From positions 1-32,838 of the forward strand of contig JANTGJ010000024.1 in NCBI GenBank assembly GCA_024762975.1: DNA of 32,838 nt, given 5' to 3'. A program made the translations under genes and the position numbers. This DNA is from Candidatus Krumholzibacteriia bacterium (GTDB taxonomy: Bacteria; Krumholzibacteriota; Krumholzibacteriia; LZORAL124-64-63). The notes beneath the pieces are model-generated. The model saw only the letters and a list, made by a program, of their open reading frames with translations. It had not been told where the DNA came from and searched no databases. Of this stretch, positions 1 through 8,091 are shown in pieces; position 1 is the first letter of the stretch; each line of letters starts with the position of its first letter.

Positions 1-450
1 GATCTGTACGATCGGCCCTTCTCCTCCCACGGAGCCGCCGACCGCGATCGTGATCGGACTGGCCGTGATCTTCACGGCCGCGACCACCGGCCGGATCACA
101 CCCTTCTTGAAGACGAGCGCCCCGAGCACTTCGGGAACACCGTGCCCCCGCGCTTCGCGCGCTCCCCAGTGAATGAGCGGTCCGACGACCAGACCACCGG
201 CGACCGGGAACATCAACTTTTTCCACCAGGGAACGCCAATCAACAGCGCCACCGTATCCTCGCCGTGGCCGATCACCCAACCCTGGAAAAAATCGACCAG
301 GTGCCGGAAAAGAATGGCGCCCAGGCCGCCGATGAGCCCGACCACCGCGGCGACGACCACCATGATCGCCGTCTCGTCGGCCGAAAAATGCTCGATCAGG
401 CGGAACAGGGTTCTGCGGATACGGCTATGGCGGTATTCGGTCTTCTGCAT
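1..450 (-). CDS. CLC-family chloride channel / Cl-:H+ antiporter, N-terminal part (truncated by window edge)
   Basis: Manual minus-strand translation from ATG at 450 gives an open frame to base 1: MQKTEYRHSRIRRTLFRLIEHFSADETAIMVVVAAVVGLIGGLGAILFRHLVDFF...HGVPEVLGALVFKKGVIRPVVAAVKITASPITIAVGGSVGGEGPIVQI. HGVPEV and G(x)EGPIVQI are CLC signatures. Absent from the ORF track because it has no stop in the window. Confidence 0.9.
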   Translation of the reverse strand, partial: MQKTEYRHSRIRRTLFRLIEHFSADETAIMVVVAAVVGLIGGLGAILFRHLVDFFQGWVIGHGEDTVALLIGVPWWKKLMFPVAGGLVVGPLIHWGAREARGHGVPEVLGALVFKKGVIRPVVAAVKITASPITIAVGGSVGGEGPIVQI

Positions 451-569
451 GACGTACTGGATCCCGGATGCGCGGTACGGTCGGCACGAAACAATTTCGC
501 ACCGGAGGCTACCAAACTCGTTGCTGTTGCCTTCAGATGCAACCTTTCGCCTCGAGAGACTGCCGCAAA

Positions 570-598
570 TTGACGGCGCAATTTCACCATGTTATCAT
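570..598 (+). promoter_or_regulatory. Candidate sigma70-type promoter for the 659 CDS
   Basis: TTGACG (570-575), 17-nt spacer, TATCAT (593-598); GAGGAG Shine-Dalgarno at about 646-651 before ATG 659. Confidence 0.6.
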
Positions 599-658
599 CG
601 CAAGCGAATCGGAACTGATTCGATCGAGAGCTAGTGTCCCACGTCGAGGAGACTGCGA

Positions 659-1330
659 ATGAGAAAGACAACAAGACTCGATGCTCGATTTGCCATCCTG
701 GTGTTGACGATTTCCATCTGCGTCCCCGCCCTGGCCTCGGAGACGCTGCTCTTCGAGGACTTCGATGACGGTGTGGCCGATTTTTTCGCACCCACGGATC
801 CCACCTGGCAGGTCGAGAACGGAATGTACCGATGTGACCTGACCGGAGTGGACCGGTTCTCACTGGCCCGGGCAGGCGACTACCAATGGACCGACTATGT
901 CGTGGAATGCGATGTCCGGGTCGAAGGCAGCCTGAACAACGTGCTGGCTTTTCGAATCCGGGATGACTGGGACTTCTATGATATCAACATCATCGCCGCA
1001 CCCTTCAACGCCGTCGTTCTTAGCAAGCGTATCGATAACTCCGACGTCTGGCACGTCGCGGTGCCGTACGACAACGTGGTCGGCGACTGGCATCACATCC
1101 GCGTGGCAGTCGTGGACGATGTGATCGATGTGTCGATCGACGGCAGGAGCGTGATCAACCATCGCGACTCCCTGAACCCCTACCGGACCGGCGGCATCGC
1201 GCCGGTCGGCTATTGTGGAAACGCGATCAATTTCCAGACCGCCTGGTTCGACAACGTAGTCGTCTACACCATCGAGCCGATTGCTACGGATCAGGACAGC
1301 TGGGACGGTGTGAAGGCCCTTTTTCGCTGA
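659..1330 (+). CDS. Secreted protein with LamG / DUF1080-like (concanavalin-like) beta-sandwich; C-terminus SWDGVKALFR
   Basis: Signal peptide MRKTTRLDARFAILVLTISICVPALAS; body (WTDYVVECDVRVEG...NVLAFRIRDDWDFYDI...WHHIRVAVVDDVIDVSIDG) resembles 3-keto-disaccharide hydrolase/LamG-type domains. Confidence 0.8.
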   Translation: MRKTTRLDARFAILVLTISICVPALASETLLFEDFDDGVADFFAPTDPTWQVENGMYRCDLTGVDRFSLARAGDYQWTDYVVECDVRVEGSLNNVLAFRIRDDWDFYDINIIAAPFNAVVLSKRIDNSDVWHVAVPYDNVVGDWHHIRVAVVDDVIDVSIDGRSVINHRDSLNPYRTGGIAPVGYCGNAINFQTAWFDNVVVYTIEPIATDQDSWDGVKALFR

Positions 1331-1353
1331 TCCGGCGAAGGGATGACCACGGG

Positions 1354-1375
1354 GGACCCGGCTCCGGCCGGGTCC
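1354..1375. other. Strong stem-loop downstream of the 659-1330 CDS
   Basis: GGACCCGGC-TCCG-GCCGGGTCC, perfect 9-bp stem with 4-nt loop; no T-tract. Confidence 0.5.
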
Positions 1376-1511
1376 GTTCCGTATCCACACCAAACCACAG
1401 GCCGCCAACGCGGCCCTCTTGCCGATTCTCCGCAAATCTGTGGACACCCGCCGAGTCGTGCCGATACTGTACGCGGACCGGATCCGACACCACCCCACCC
1501 GGAGCGCTACA

Positions 1512-4214
1512 ATGTCCAACCCGATGGAGTTTCCCCTCGAGCTGACCCCCAGTTCCCTGGCCCCCGGCCTGTACACCGCTCGTCTGGCCAATGGCCTGCG
1601 CGTGATCATTCGCCAGGACCCCCGTTCGCCCGTCGCAATCTGCAATTTGTGGGTCCGTGTCGGCAGCAATCGCGAGCCGGAGAAATTGCGGGGCTGGTCG
1701 CACGGCATCGAACACATGCTGTTCAAGGGCACCGAGCGTCGCGCCGAGGGTGACTTTGCCCGGGAAGTGGCCGAAGCCGGAGGCACCACCAATGCCGGAA
1801 CCGGCTACGAAACCACCAACTACCACATCACCGTACCGGCAGCGAAGTTGGACACCGCCATCGACATCCTGTCCGACGTGCTTTTCCACTCGCGCTTCGA
1901 GTCCGGAGCACTCGATGCCGAGCGCAAGGTCCTCGTTCACGAGAACCACATGTACGACGATGTACCCTTTGGATTCGGAGTCACCTGGCGCTGGGGCATG
2001 GAACTGGCCTGCGACACCAGCCCCTACCGCCATCCGATCGGTGGCAAGGATGAGAATCTGCTGGAACGCGATCGCGAAGACATTCTGGCCTTCTGGCGAT
2101 CAGCCTATCGCCCGGACAATATGACTGCGGTGATCGTCGGAGACGTGGATCCGGCTTCGGCCTTCGCCGGGATTTCGGCGCGCTTTGGCCAGGCCACGAA
2201 CCCCACCGAGCCGATCGCCGAGCAGGTGTCCATCGTGCCGTCCCCGCCGGTCGAAGGTTCCCATGACGGCTGCCGCCTGCGAGTCGAGTACGGTGACATC
2301 CAGAAAGCCTACGCGAAGCTGATTTTCCGGGGACCCGGTGAAGCAGATCCGGATCGCGCCGCCCTCGGCGTGGTGCGGCGCGTGCTCTCGGATGGGCGCA
2401 GCAGCCGGCTGTATCGCCACGTGATGGAAGATCTCCAGCTCGTTGACGAATATGCCGTATTCACTGAATCCGGCCCGCGGGAAGGAATCGTGATCCTCGA
2501 CCTGGAAACCGAGCCCGGGAAGATCGCGCCCGCGATCGAAGCCATTACCCGGGTTCTGGGCGAAATGAGTGTGGAGGGGTGCACCGAAGCCGAGCTCGAA
2601 CGTGCCCGCGTTCGGGCTTTGCGTACCCATGCCTTCGGCGGCGAGACCGTTCAAGGCCAGGCTGGTACCCTGGGATACCACGACTCGTTGGGGGACCTGG
2701 GCCGGGCCTTCGATCTGCCCGAGCGCATCGCGGCCGTAACGGCCGCTGATGTGGCCTCCTGCTGTCGCCGCGTATTTCGGGCCGACGACCTCAGCTGCGT
2801 GATCTATCTGCCCGAGAACACCGATGCGAAGCAGCAGAATGTCCCCGCGCAGCCTGAAGAACTGGCAACCCTGATCCGGCCCGCATTGGATTCCCCCCCG
2901 GGCGATCTTCCACCACGGGTTGCCTCGAACGCCGCCGCCAGGACCCCATCGAGATCCAGCTCGCAGCCGGTGGCGGCCCGATTCGAGGAGTACCACCTCG
3001 CCCAGGGGATTCCCGCCTGGATCCGGGTGGATCGAACCGTCCCCGTATTGGCCCTGGGACTGACTTCTCGAGGCGGCGCCATGGGCGAGCCGGCCTCCCG
3101 GTCCGGCCTGGCCTCGCTGATGCAGATGGTTCAGGTCAAGGCCGCCGGCGGGATGGATTCCGAAACCCTGCATGGAAAGCTGGAAAGCGAAGGCGCGTCG
3201 CTGGGCCCCCGGACCGATCGCGACAGCAACGGGCTCTTCCTCAGCTGCCTGGCCAATCGCTGGCAGCGGGCGTTGGAATGGACCGGAGAGGTGATCTGCC
3301 GTCCGGAGTTCGCCCCCGAGGATCTGGACCGTGAACGCCGTCTGGCTCTGCAGGAACTGGCCTCCCACCAGGACAACCCGTTCCAGGCCGCCACACTGAG
3401 GCTGCGTTCGATGATCTATGGCGATCACCCCTGCGGTCGTCCGGTCATCGGCACGGTCGAGAGCCTGCCCTCCTTCGCCCGTGACGATCTCATCGATCGT
3501 CACGATCAGGCCTGGCGCCCGGGAAACCTGCAGATCGTCGCCTCCGGAGATTGCGACCCCGACCAGCTGTTGCGTCAGCTGGAGTCGACGCTCGAAGGTT
3601 TGCCCGAGGGGCCTGCCGACCCCGCCGCCGAACCCTTCCTGATTCCCCGACCCGACGGCATCCTGGCGGAGCGAATGACGCGGCAACAGAACCAGAGCAT
3701 CGTCCTGGCCGCCTGGCCCGGCCCGGAAACCCCCGATCAGGATCGGGTGCCCTACCTGATGCTCAAGGAGCTCCTGAACGGTCAGAGCGGGCGGCTTTTC
3801 GAAGAGCTGCGCAACCGGCGCTCACTCTGCTACAACACCGGCGTGCTACACACCGCCGGTTTCGCGCAGGGAATGTTCCTGGGGTATGTGATGACCTCAC
3901 CGGACACGGAGCAGGCCGCTCTGGAGGAATTGGTGCGCACGCTGCGCGGAATGGCCGAATCGCCGGCGGGCACCGAGGAGTTCGAACGGGCCCGAGCCAA
4001 ATTGCTGGGCAATCTGGTCATCTCGAACCAGTCGAACTCCGCCCGGGCCGCCCGCAGTGACCGGGGGCTGCTGCTGGGCCGTGGCGCCAACGATCTGGAG
4101 ATGCTGCTGGATGCGGTCGCGGAATGTACCGCAGACCAGGTGACGGCACTCGCGGACCGGATCTTCGACGCGGAACATCGTTTCCAGGTCGTTCTGGGTC
4201 CATCCGAAGGCTAG
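1512..4214 (+). CDS. M16-family zinc metalloprotease (two M16 units)
   Basis: Inverted zinc motif HGIEH with downstream glutamates (ERKVLVHENHMYDD); second M16-like half (NGQSGRLFEELRNRRSLCYNTG). ORF track starts at 1419; ATG at 1512 fits the family N-terminus better. Confidence 0.92.
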   Translation: MSNPMEFPLELTPSSLAPGLYTARLANGLRVIIRQDPRSPVAICNLWVRVGSNREPEKLRGWSHGIEHMLFKGTERRAEGDFAREVAEAGGTTNAGTGYETTNYHITVPAAKLDTAIDILSDVLFHSRFESGALDAERKVLVHENHMYDDVPFGFGVTWRWGMELACDTSPYRHPIGGKDENLLERDREDILAFWRSAYRPDNMTAVIVGDVDPASAFAGISARFGQATNPTEPIAEQVSIVPSPPVEGSHDGCRLRVEYGDIQKAYAKLIFRGPGEADPDRAALGVVRRVLSDGRSSRLYRHVMEDLQLVDEYAVFTESGPREGIVILDLETEPGKIAPAIEAITRVLGEMSVEGCTEAELERARVRALRTHAFGGETVQGQAGTLGYHDSLGDLGRAFDLPERIAAVTAADVASCCRRVFRADDLSCVIYLPENTDAKQQNVPAQPEELATLIRPALDSPPGDLPPRVASNAAARTPSRSSSQPVAARFEEYHLAQGIPAWIRVDRTVPVLALGLTSRGGAMGEPASRSGLASLMQMVQVKAAGGMDSETLHGKLESEGASLGPRTDRDSNGLFLSCLANRWQRALEWTGEVICRPEFAPEDLDRERRLALQELASHQDNPFQAATLRLRSMIYGDHPCGRPVIGTVESLPSFARDDLIDRHDQAWRPGNLQIVASGDCDPDQLLRQLESTLEGLPEGPADPAAEPFLIPRPDGILAERMTRQQNQSIVLAAWPGPETPDQDRVPYLMLKELLNGQSGRLFEELRNRRSLCYNTGVLHTAGFAQGMFLGYVMTSPDTEQAALEELVRTLRGMAESPAGTEEFERARAKLLGNLVISNQSNSARAARSDRGLLLGRGANDLEMLLDAVAECTADQVTALADRIFDAEHRFQVVLGPSEG

Positions 4215-4243
4215 AAAAAAGGGAGGGCAACCCATGCCCTCCC
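4215..4243 (-). terminator. Intrinsic terminator for the cupin gene (minus strand)
   Basis: Minus strand: GGGAGGGC-ATGGGTT-GCCCTCCC followed by TTTTTT. Confidence 0.8.
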
Positions 4244-4274
4244 TCGCTTCAAACGCCGGTCCGGCCGTCGCGGC

Positions 4275-4634
4275 TCAGACTCCCAGCGTGTAACGATCCG
4301 GTGCGTCGGACATGTCCACCAGGACCGTCCTCGTACTGAAGTTGGCGCGATGCACCACTCCCTCGGGGATCTCGTAGGAATCTCCGGCCTGATACAGGTT
4401 GGTTTCCCCATCGAATTCCATGGTCATCTCACCCGAAACGACGATTCCGCGCTGGTCACAGTGCGCGTGATCCGGAAAACTAACGCCCTCCTCGAAGACG
4501 AAGAACACGATTTGTTTCTCGTCATCGTGCATACAAAAGCCCTGGACACCATCGACAGGCACCTCGACTTTGGGCAGATTCAGAATTTCGGGAGGAAAAA
4601 GTTCGGTTGGGGATTTGGGACTGGTAGCTTCCAT
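4275..4634 (-). CDS. Cupin-domain protein
   Basis: 119 aa; FPDHAHCDQRGIVVSGEMTMEFDGE...AGDSYEIPEGVVHRANF matches cupin motifs 1 and 2; AGGAGGG Shine-Dalgarno upstream. Confidence 0.85.
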   Translation of the reverse strand: MEATSPKSPTELFPPEILNLPKVEVPVDGVQGFCMHDDEKQIVFFVFEEGVSFPDHAHCDQRGIVVSGEMTMEFDGETNLYQAGDSYEIPEGVVHRANFSTRTVLVDMSDAPDRYTLGV

Positions 4635-4668
4635 ACGTCGGGCCCTCCTTCTTCATTTGAGCTCGCGC

Positions 4669-4701
4669 GGTCGAATGATCGACCAGTCGTTTCAGACGAC
4701 T
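4669..4701 (-). promoter_or_regulatory. Two abutting perfect inverted repeats in the predicted cupin 5' leader
   Basis: Minus strand: AGTCGT-CTGAA-ACGACT directly followed by GGTCGA-TCAT-TCGACC; no spacer between the two dyads. Confidence 0.6.
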
Positions 4702-4719
4702 TCGGCATCCGACTCTCAC

Positions 4720-4747
4720 AGTGTAGCAGAATGTGGATCTTTGGCAA
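4720..4747 (-). promoter_or_regulatory. Candidate sigma70-type promoter of the cupin gene
   Basis: Minus strand TTGCCA (4747-4742), 16-nt spacer, TACACT (4725-4720). Confidence 0.5.
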
Positions 4748-4878
4748 CAACCACCGGACGATCGTGTTCCACCCGGACATTGCCCTCCGCCGCTCGGGAT
4801 TTTTTCGGGCAAATTGCCCTCTTTCCCAGGTGGCGGCAACGCACCCTGCACTTCCTCGATGTTTCTCGTCGAGGCCGG

Positions 4879-5793
4879 TCAGCCGGCCAGATCGAACTCT
4901 GCCAGCACCGGGAAATGATCCGAAGGCAGTGCGCTCGGCCGGTGCTCCATGTCATTGAAATCCACGCGCTCGATGGTCTTGACCGTCAAGTGCGGGCGAA
5001 AGAACACATAGTCGATTCGCCGCGGTCCCAGCAGCATCCTACCGACGCGGTCCCGCAGTCCGAGTCCGCGGAAGGTGCTCCCCGCCGGATCGCCCGTATC
5101 GCGCAACTGCTCCCAGGCATCGTACATCGGCTCGAGGCTGTCCCGGCTCTCGGCCATGGCCCGAATTTCCGGCGAATCGGCCACGGCATTGAAATCTCCC
5201 GTCAGGAAGATCGGAATGTCCTCGCCCAGATCGCGCACACGCCGCGATACGTGTTCCCGGAGAATCAGCGCACTCTTGCGCCGATGGTAGGCATTGACCG
5301 CTTCGAGGTGGGTGGTTCCGAATACGAACGGTTTGCCCGTGGCCAACAACTCGAAGCGATTCCAGGTCACCAGGCGCGGTCGCGTACCGAGGTGGAATTG
5401 CGAAGCGGGGACCTCCGGCGTATCGGAAAGCCACAGGCTTTCGGTCGCATCGTCATCATCCAGCAGGCGCACCCGGTCGCGCCGATAGAACGTCGCGCAG
5501 TACCAGTTGCTCTCGTCGTGGGACATGGCATTGCCCAGATTGCCCTCACCAACGAAGTCGTATTCCGGTAGAAGCTCGGCCAACTCCAGCAACTGGGTGT
5601 AGTTGGCCTCCTGGGTGCCCACAACGTCCGGTCGCAGCGTATCAAAGATCCGCGCGACGTTCCGCTTGCGCAGGCGCCAGGGGTGAGAACGTCGTTTCTT
5701 GGTGGAGGTCAGCAGATTGAATTGCATCACCCTCAGGCTGCTGTTGCTGGAATTGCTGTTCACGATGTTGCTCTCTCCAGTTGTTCTCTTCAC
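4879..5793 (-). CDS. Endonuclease/exonuclease/phosphatase (EEP) family protein
   Basis: LRVMQFNLL...DVVGTQEANYTQ...FGTTHLEA...IFLTGDFNAVADSPE...IDYVFF...PSDHFPVLAEF: ordered EEP motifs including catalytic QE, GDFN and SDH. Confidence 0.9.
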   Translation of the reverse strand: MKRTTGESNIVNSNSSNSSLRVMQFNLLTSTKKRRSHPWRLRKRNVARIFDTLRPDVVGTQEANYTQLLELAELLPEYDFVGEGNLGNAMSHDESNWYCATFYRRDRVRLLDDDDATESLWLSDTPEVPASQFHLGTRPRLVTWNRFELLATGKPFVFGTTHLEAVNAYHRRKSALILREHVSRRVRDLGEDIPIFLTGDFNAVADSPEIRAMAESRDSLEPMYDAWEQLRDTGDPAGSTFRGLGLRDRVGRMLLGPRRIDYVFFRPHLTVKTIERVDFNDMEHRPSALPSDHFPVLAEFDLAG

Positions 5794-5956
5794 CCGCGCC
5801 CCGAGGCGCTGCGGGCGGATATTCCACGGCTTGCCGGACCGTTCGTCGGAACTTCAGTTCCGCACCGATCCTGGCAGGCAAATCCCGTACCGGGTTTTTA
5901 GTTCCCTGGACTTCGATGACCGGGGTAGGGCCGATCGTTTGGGCGAAGGTGGGGTA

Positions 5957-6511
5957 TCAGGAAAATAGATCGAGTTGCGGCGGTTCGCCAGGCAGCTGCA
6001 TCGATTCCAATACCCGAGCTACCCAGCCTACGCGCGTATCGCAGGGAAGTTTCAGGTACTCGAGGCCGAATTCGGCAAGCAACTCGTCCAGCAGGTCGTT
6101 GATCACGGACTGGAATTCGACCGAGGTATCGCGCGTACCGTCGAAGGTCGGTGCGTTGATTACGGGAACCTTGACCAGCAGGTCGTACGTGGACATCCAA
6201 TAGCGGATGAAGGGCTCCAGCTCCGGACGCCGGCCGGCCGCATGGACCATGTAGGCATAGTTGTCCACAACAGCTCGATCACAGACAATGGCGTCGAAAG
6301 CGTCGATCAACTCGATTTCACGGGCCACCTGGGTGTGCAGAATCCAATTCTGCGCCGCGTCGGTCGTGTCGCGATTGATGGGCAGCGGGCAGCCGCGCGC
6401 CACTTCCTTGACCAGATCCACGCTCAGATCCAGCCGTTTGAGGGCCGCCGCCAATTCAAAACAGAGCGTCGTCTTGCCGACGCCGTGGGTGCCGATGAAT
6501 GCAATCTTCAT
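5957..6511 (-). CDS. P-loop AAA-type ATPase / nucleoside-kinase-like protein
   Basis: MKIAFIGTHGVGKTTLCFELAAAL (Walker A GTHGVGKT), CDRAVVDNYAYM; resembles AAA_28/NadR-like ATPases. ATG chosen at 6511. Confidence 0.8.
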   Translation of the reverse strand: MKIAFIGTHGVGKTTLCFELAAALKRLDLSVDLVKEVARGCPLPINRDTTDAAQNWILHTQVAREIELIDAFDAIVCDRAVVDNYAYMVHAAGRRPELEPFIRYWMSTYDLLVKVPVINAPTFDGTRDTSVEFQSVINDLLDELLAEFGLEYLKLPCDTRVGWVARVLESMQLPGEPPQLDLFS

Positions 6512-6657
6512 GGGCGTGAATCTACCCGTTGGCACCAGTGTTGTCCAGCGCCGCACCGACATCCCTGTTGCCGAAGAGATTGGCCCGTCATATGCTTGGC
6601 AGGGGAACCCGCAAATCCGTATTTTTCTGGCTGGAGGGAAACGTCATCGATTGCGCG

Positions 6658-7338
6658 ATGGATCTACGCCGCCTGTTCGTAACCGAGTCACCATTCTACC
6701 GGGGAGCCTTTTTTCTCACTCTGGGAGCCCTGACCATGGTGCTGGGCGCCCTGCTCAGCGCAGCACATCGACTCGAGTGGTGGGAAACCGGTCTGCTCCA
6801 TGGCTACCTGCCCTATTCGCTCTGGACCGGCTCGCTGGTGCTCCTGGCTATCGGTTTCCTGTGGATCGGCAATGCACCTGATTTTTCCCGAGTTGCCCTG
6901 TTGGTATCGCTGCTGCACCTGGCCCAGGCCCTGAACATTTTGATCATCGTCGCAACCAACGGCCACTCCCCGGTCCCACAGGATTCCCTGACGATGGGCC
7001 GCCTGGCATCGTTGCTCATTTTCATTCTCGCGGACCGGGCCTGGGTTGCGCGGGGAACCCGAGTGATCCTGGCGTCGGTCGCGCTGTTGCAGATCGCCAA
7101 GGTCAATCTGCGAGCATTGGAAGTCCTGCCCTCAGAGGAAACTACCGGAATGCTGGCATTGGATACCGCGTTGATCGTGTGGATGGCCGGTGGCTTTTTC
7201 CTGCTTGCCCAATCACTCCTCGCCGGCGAACACCGCTGGGAATTGGCAAAGAATCCCGAGGAAGCGATCGGTTTGGCGGATTTCAACAATCCCGAGCATC
7301 CGTGGAACAAAGCGGAGCAAAAAAAAGAACCGGTTTAG
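6658..7338 (+). CDS. Predicted multi-pass (about six TM) membrane protein of unknown function
   Basis: MDLRRLFVTESPFYRGAFFLTLGALTMVLGALLSAAHRLEWWETG... with six hydrophobic segments; start at 6658 rather than the track start 6529. Confidence 0.75.
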   Translation: MDLRRLFVTESPFYRGAFFLTLGALTMVLGALLSAAHRLEWWETGLLHGYLPYSLWTGSLVLLAIGFLWIGNAPDFSRVALLVSLLHLAQALNILIIVATNGHSPVPQDSLTMGRLASLLIFILADRAWVARGTRVILASVALLQIAKVNLRALEVLPSEETTGMLALDTALIVWMAGGFFLLAQSLLAGEHRWELAKNPEEAIGLADFNNPEHPWNKAEQKKEPV

Positions 7339-7347
7339 CCTGCTTAC

Positions 7348-7377
7348 TTGCTTTTTTCTATACTTTTTTGCTATAAT
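7348..7377 (+). promoter_or_regulatory. Candidate sigma70-type promoter in an AT-rich island
   Basis: TTGCTT (7348-7353), 18-nt spacer, TATAAT (7372-7377), with two T6 tracts (7352-7357, 7364-7369). Confidence 0.65.
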
Positions 7378-7401
7378 AATATCTTCAACGCTTTGGCTAC
7401 G

Positions 7402-7420
7402 GAGGGGCGGAATGCCCCTC
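7402..7420 (+). other. 5' leader hairpin upstream of the 7457 CDS
   Basis: GAGGGGC-GGAAT-GCCCCTC, 7-bp perfect stem between the predicted TSS and ATG 7457. Confidence 0.45.
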
Positions 7421-7456
7421 GCTTCCCGATCGATCGTCCTGCAGGAGTACCATACG

Positions 7457-8065
7457 ATGAACCGCCGCATCTTGATCACCATGCTCGGTCTTGCCCTGAT
7501 TTCCTTCCCGCTGGCGCTCCCGGCCACCGCCGAAGTCCACACTGGCGTCAACGTCCTGGGATTGGCCACAACACCCGATGCCGATGGCAGTTTCGAATGG
7601 GTCGACCAGCCATTGGGCGATTTCGAGGTACACCTTCTGGTCTACGGGTACGACGCCGTTGCCGGCATTGCCGGGTGGGAATGCCGCGTGCTACTCCCGG
7701 CGGGGGTTCTGGTACGAGAGGTGACTCTCGTCGGCAAACCCGATCCGATCAGCGCCAGCGCGACCGATCTCAGCCTGCGTGCGTTTCCGCTCATCCCCCT
7801 GCTGCCCTCCGGGGGCGTAGTTCATCTGGCCACGCTGCATCTGACGCTCACCGACGGGGACAGCGAGAAGGAATTTCGGCTGGCACCGCATTCGACACCC
7901 GAAGTACCGGGCCGTATGAGTTTCGCTCGGGAGACGTCGGGGGCCAACTTGATCGAGTTCAAATGGCCGGGGGGGTGTGAGGACTGCCCGGTGTTTCGGA
8001 TTGTTCCTTCGGCGCAGCCCGTGATTGCCGCCTCCTGGGATGGTGTCAAGAGCCTCTATCGATAG
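7457..8065 (+). CDS. Small secreted protein of unknown function; C-terminus SWDGVKSLYR
   Basis: Signal peptide MNRRILITMLGLALISFPLALPATAE; body VHTGVNVLGLATTPD...IAGWECRVLLPAGV; same tail as the 659 CDS. Track ORF starts upstream at 7190, but ATG 7457 follows the promoter. Confidence 0.8.
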   Translation: MNRRILITMLGLALISFPLALPATAEVHTGVNVLGLATTPDADGSFEWVDQPLGDFEVHLLVYGYDAVAGIAGWECRVLLPAGVLVREVTLVGKPDPISASATDLSLRAFPLIPLLPSGGVVHLATLHLTLTDGDSEKEFRLAPHSTPEVPGRMSFARETSGANLIEFKWPGGCEDCPVFRIVPSAQPVIAASWDGVKSLYR

Positions 8066-8091
8066 TATGGAGTGTCCCGAGTTCCGGCCGG

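Noticed and set aside
396-863. 155-aa minus-strand ORF upstream of the CLC gene
   Set aside because: Overlaps the divergent promoter region and the secreted-protein CDS antisense; the CLC frame is a different one starting at 450.
2100-3686. 528-aa minus-strand ORF
   Set aside because: Antisense to the well-supported M16 protease; no domain signature.
5881-5901. CCCGTACCGGGTTTTTA as a possible terminator
   Set aside because: Only a 4-bp stem with a 3-nt loop; not matched to the 3' end of a plus-strand gene.
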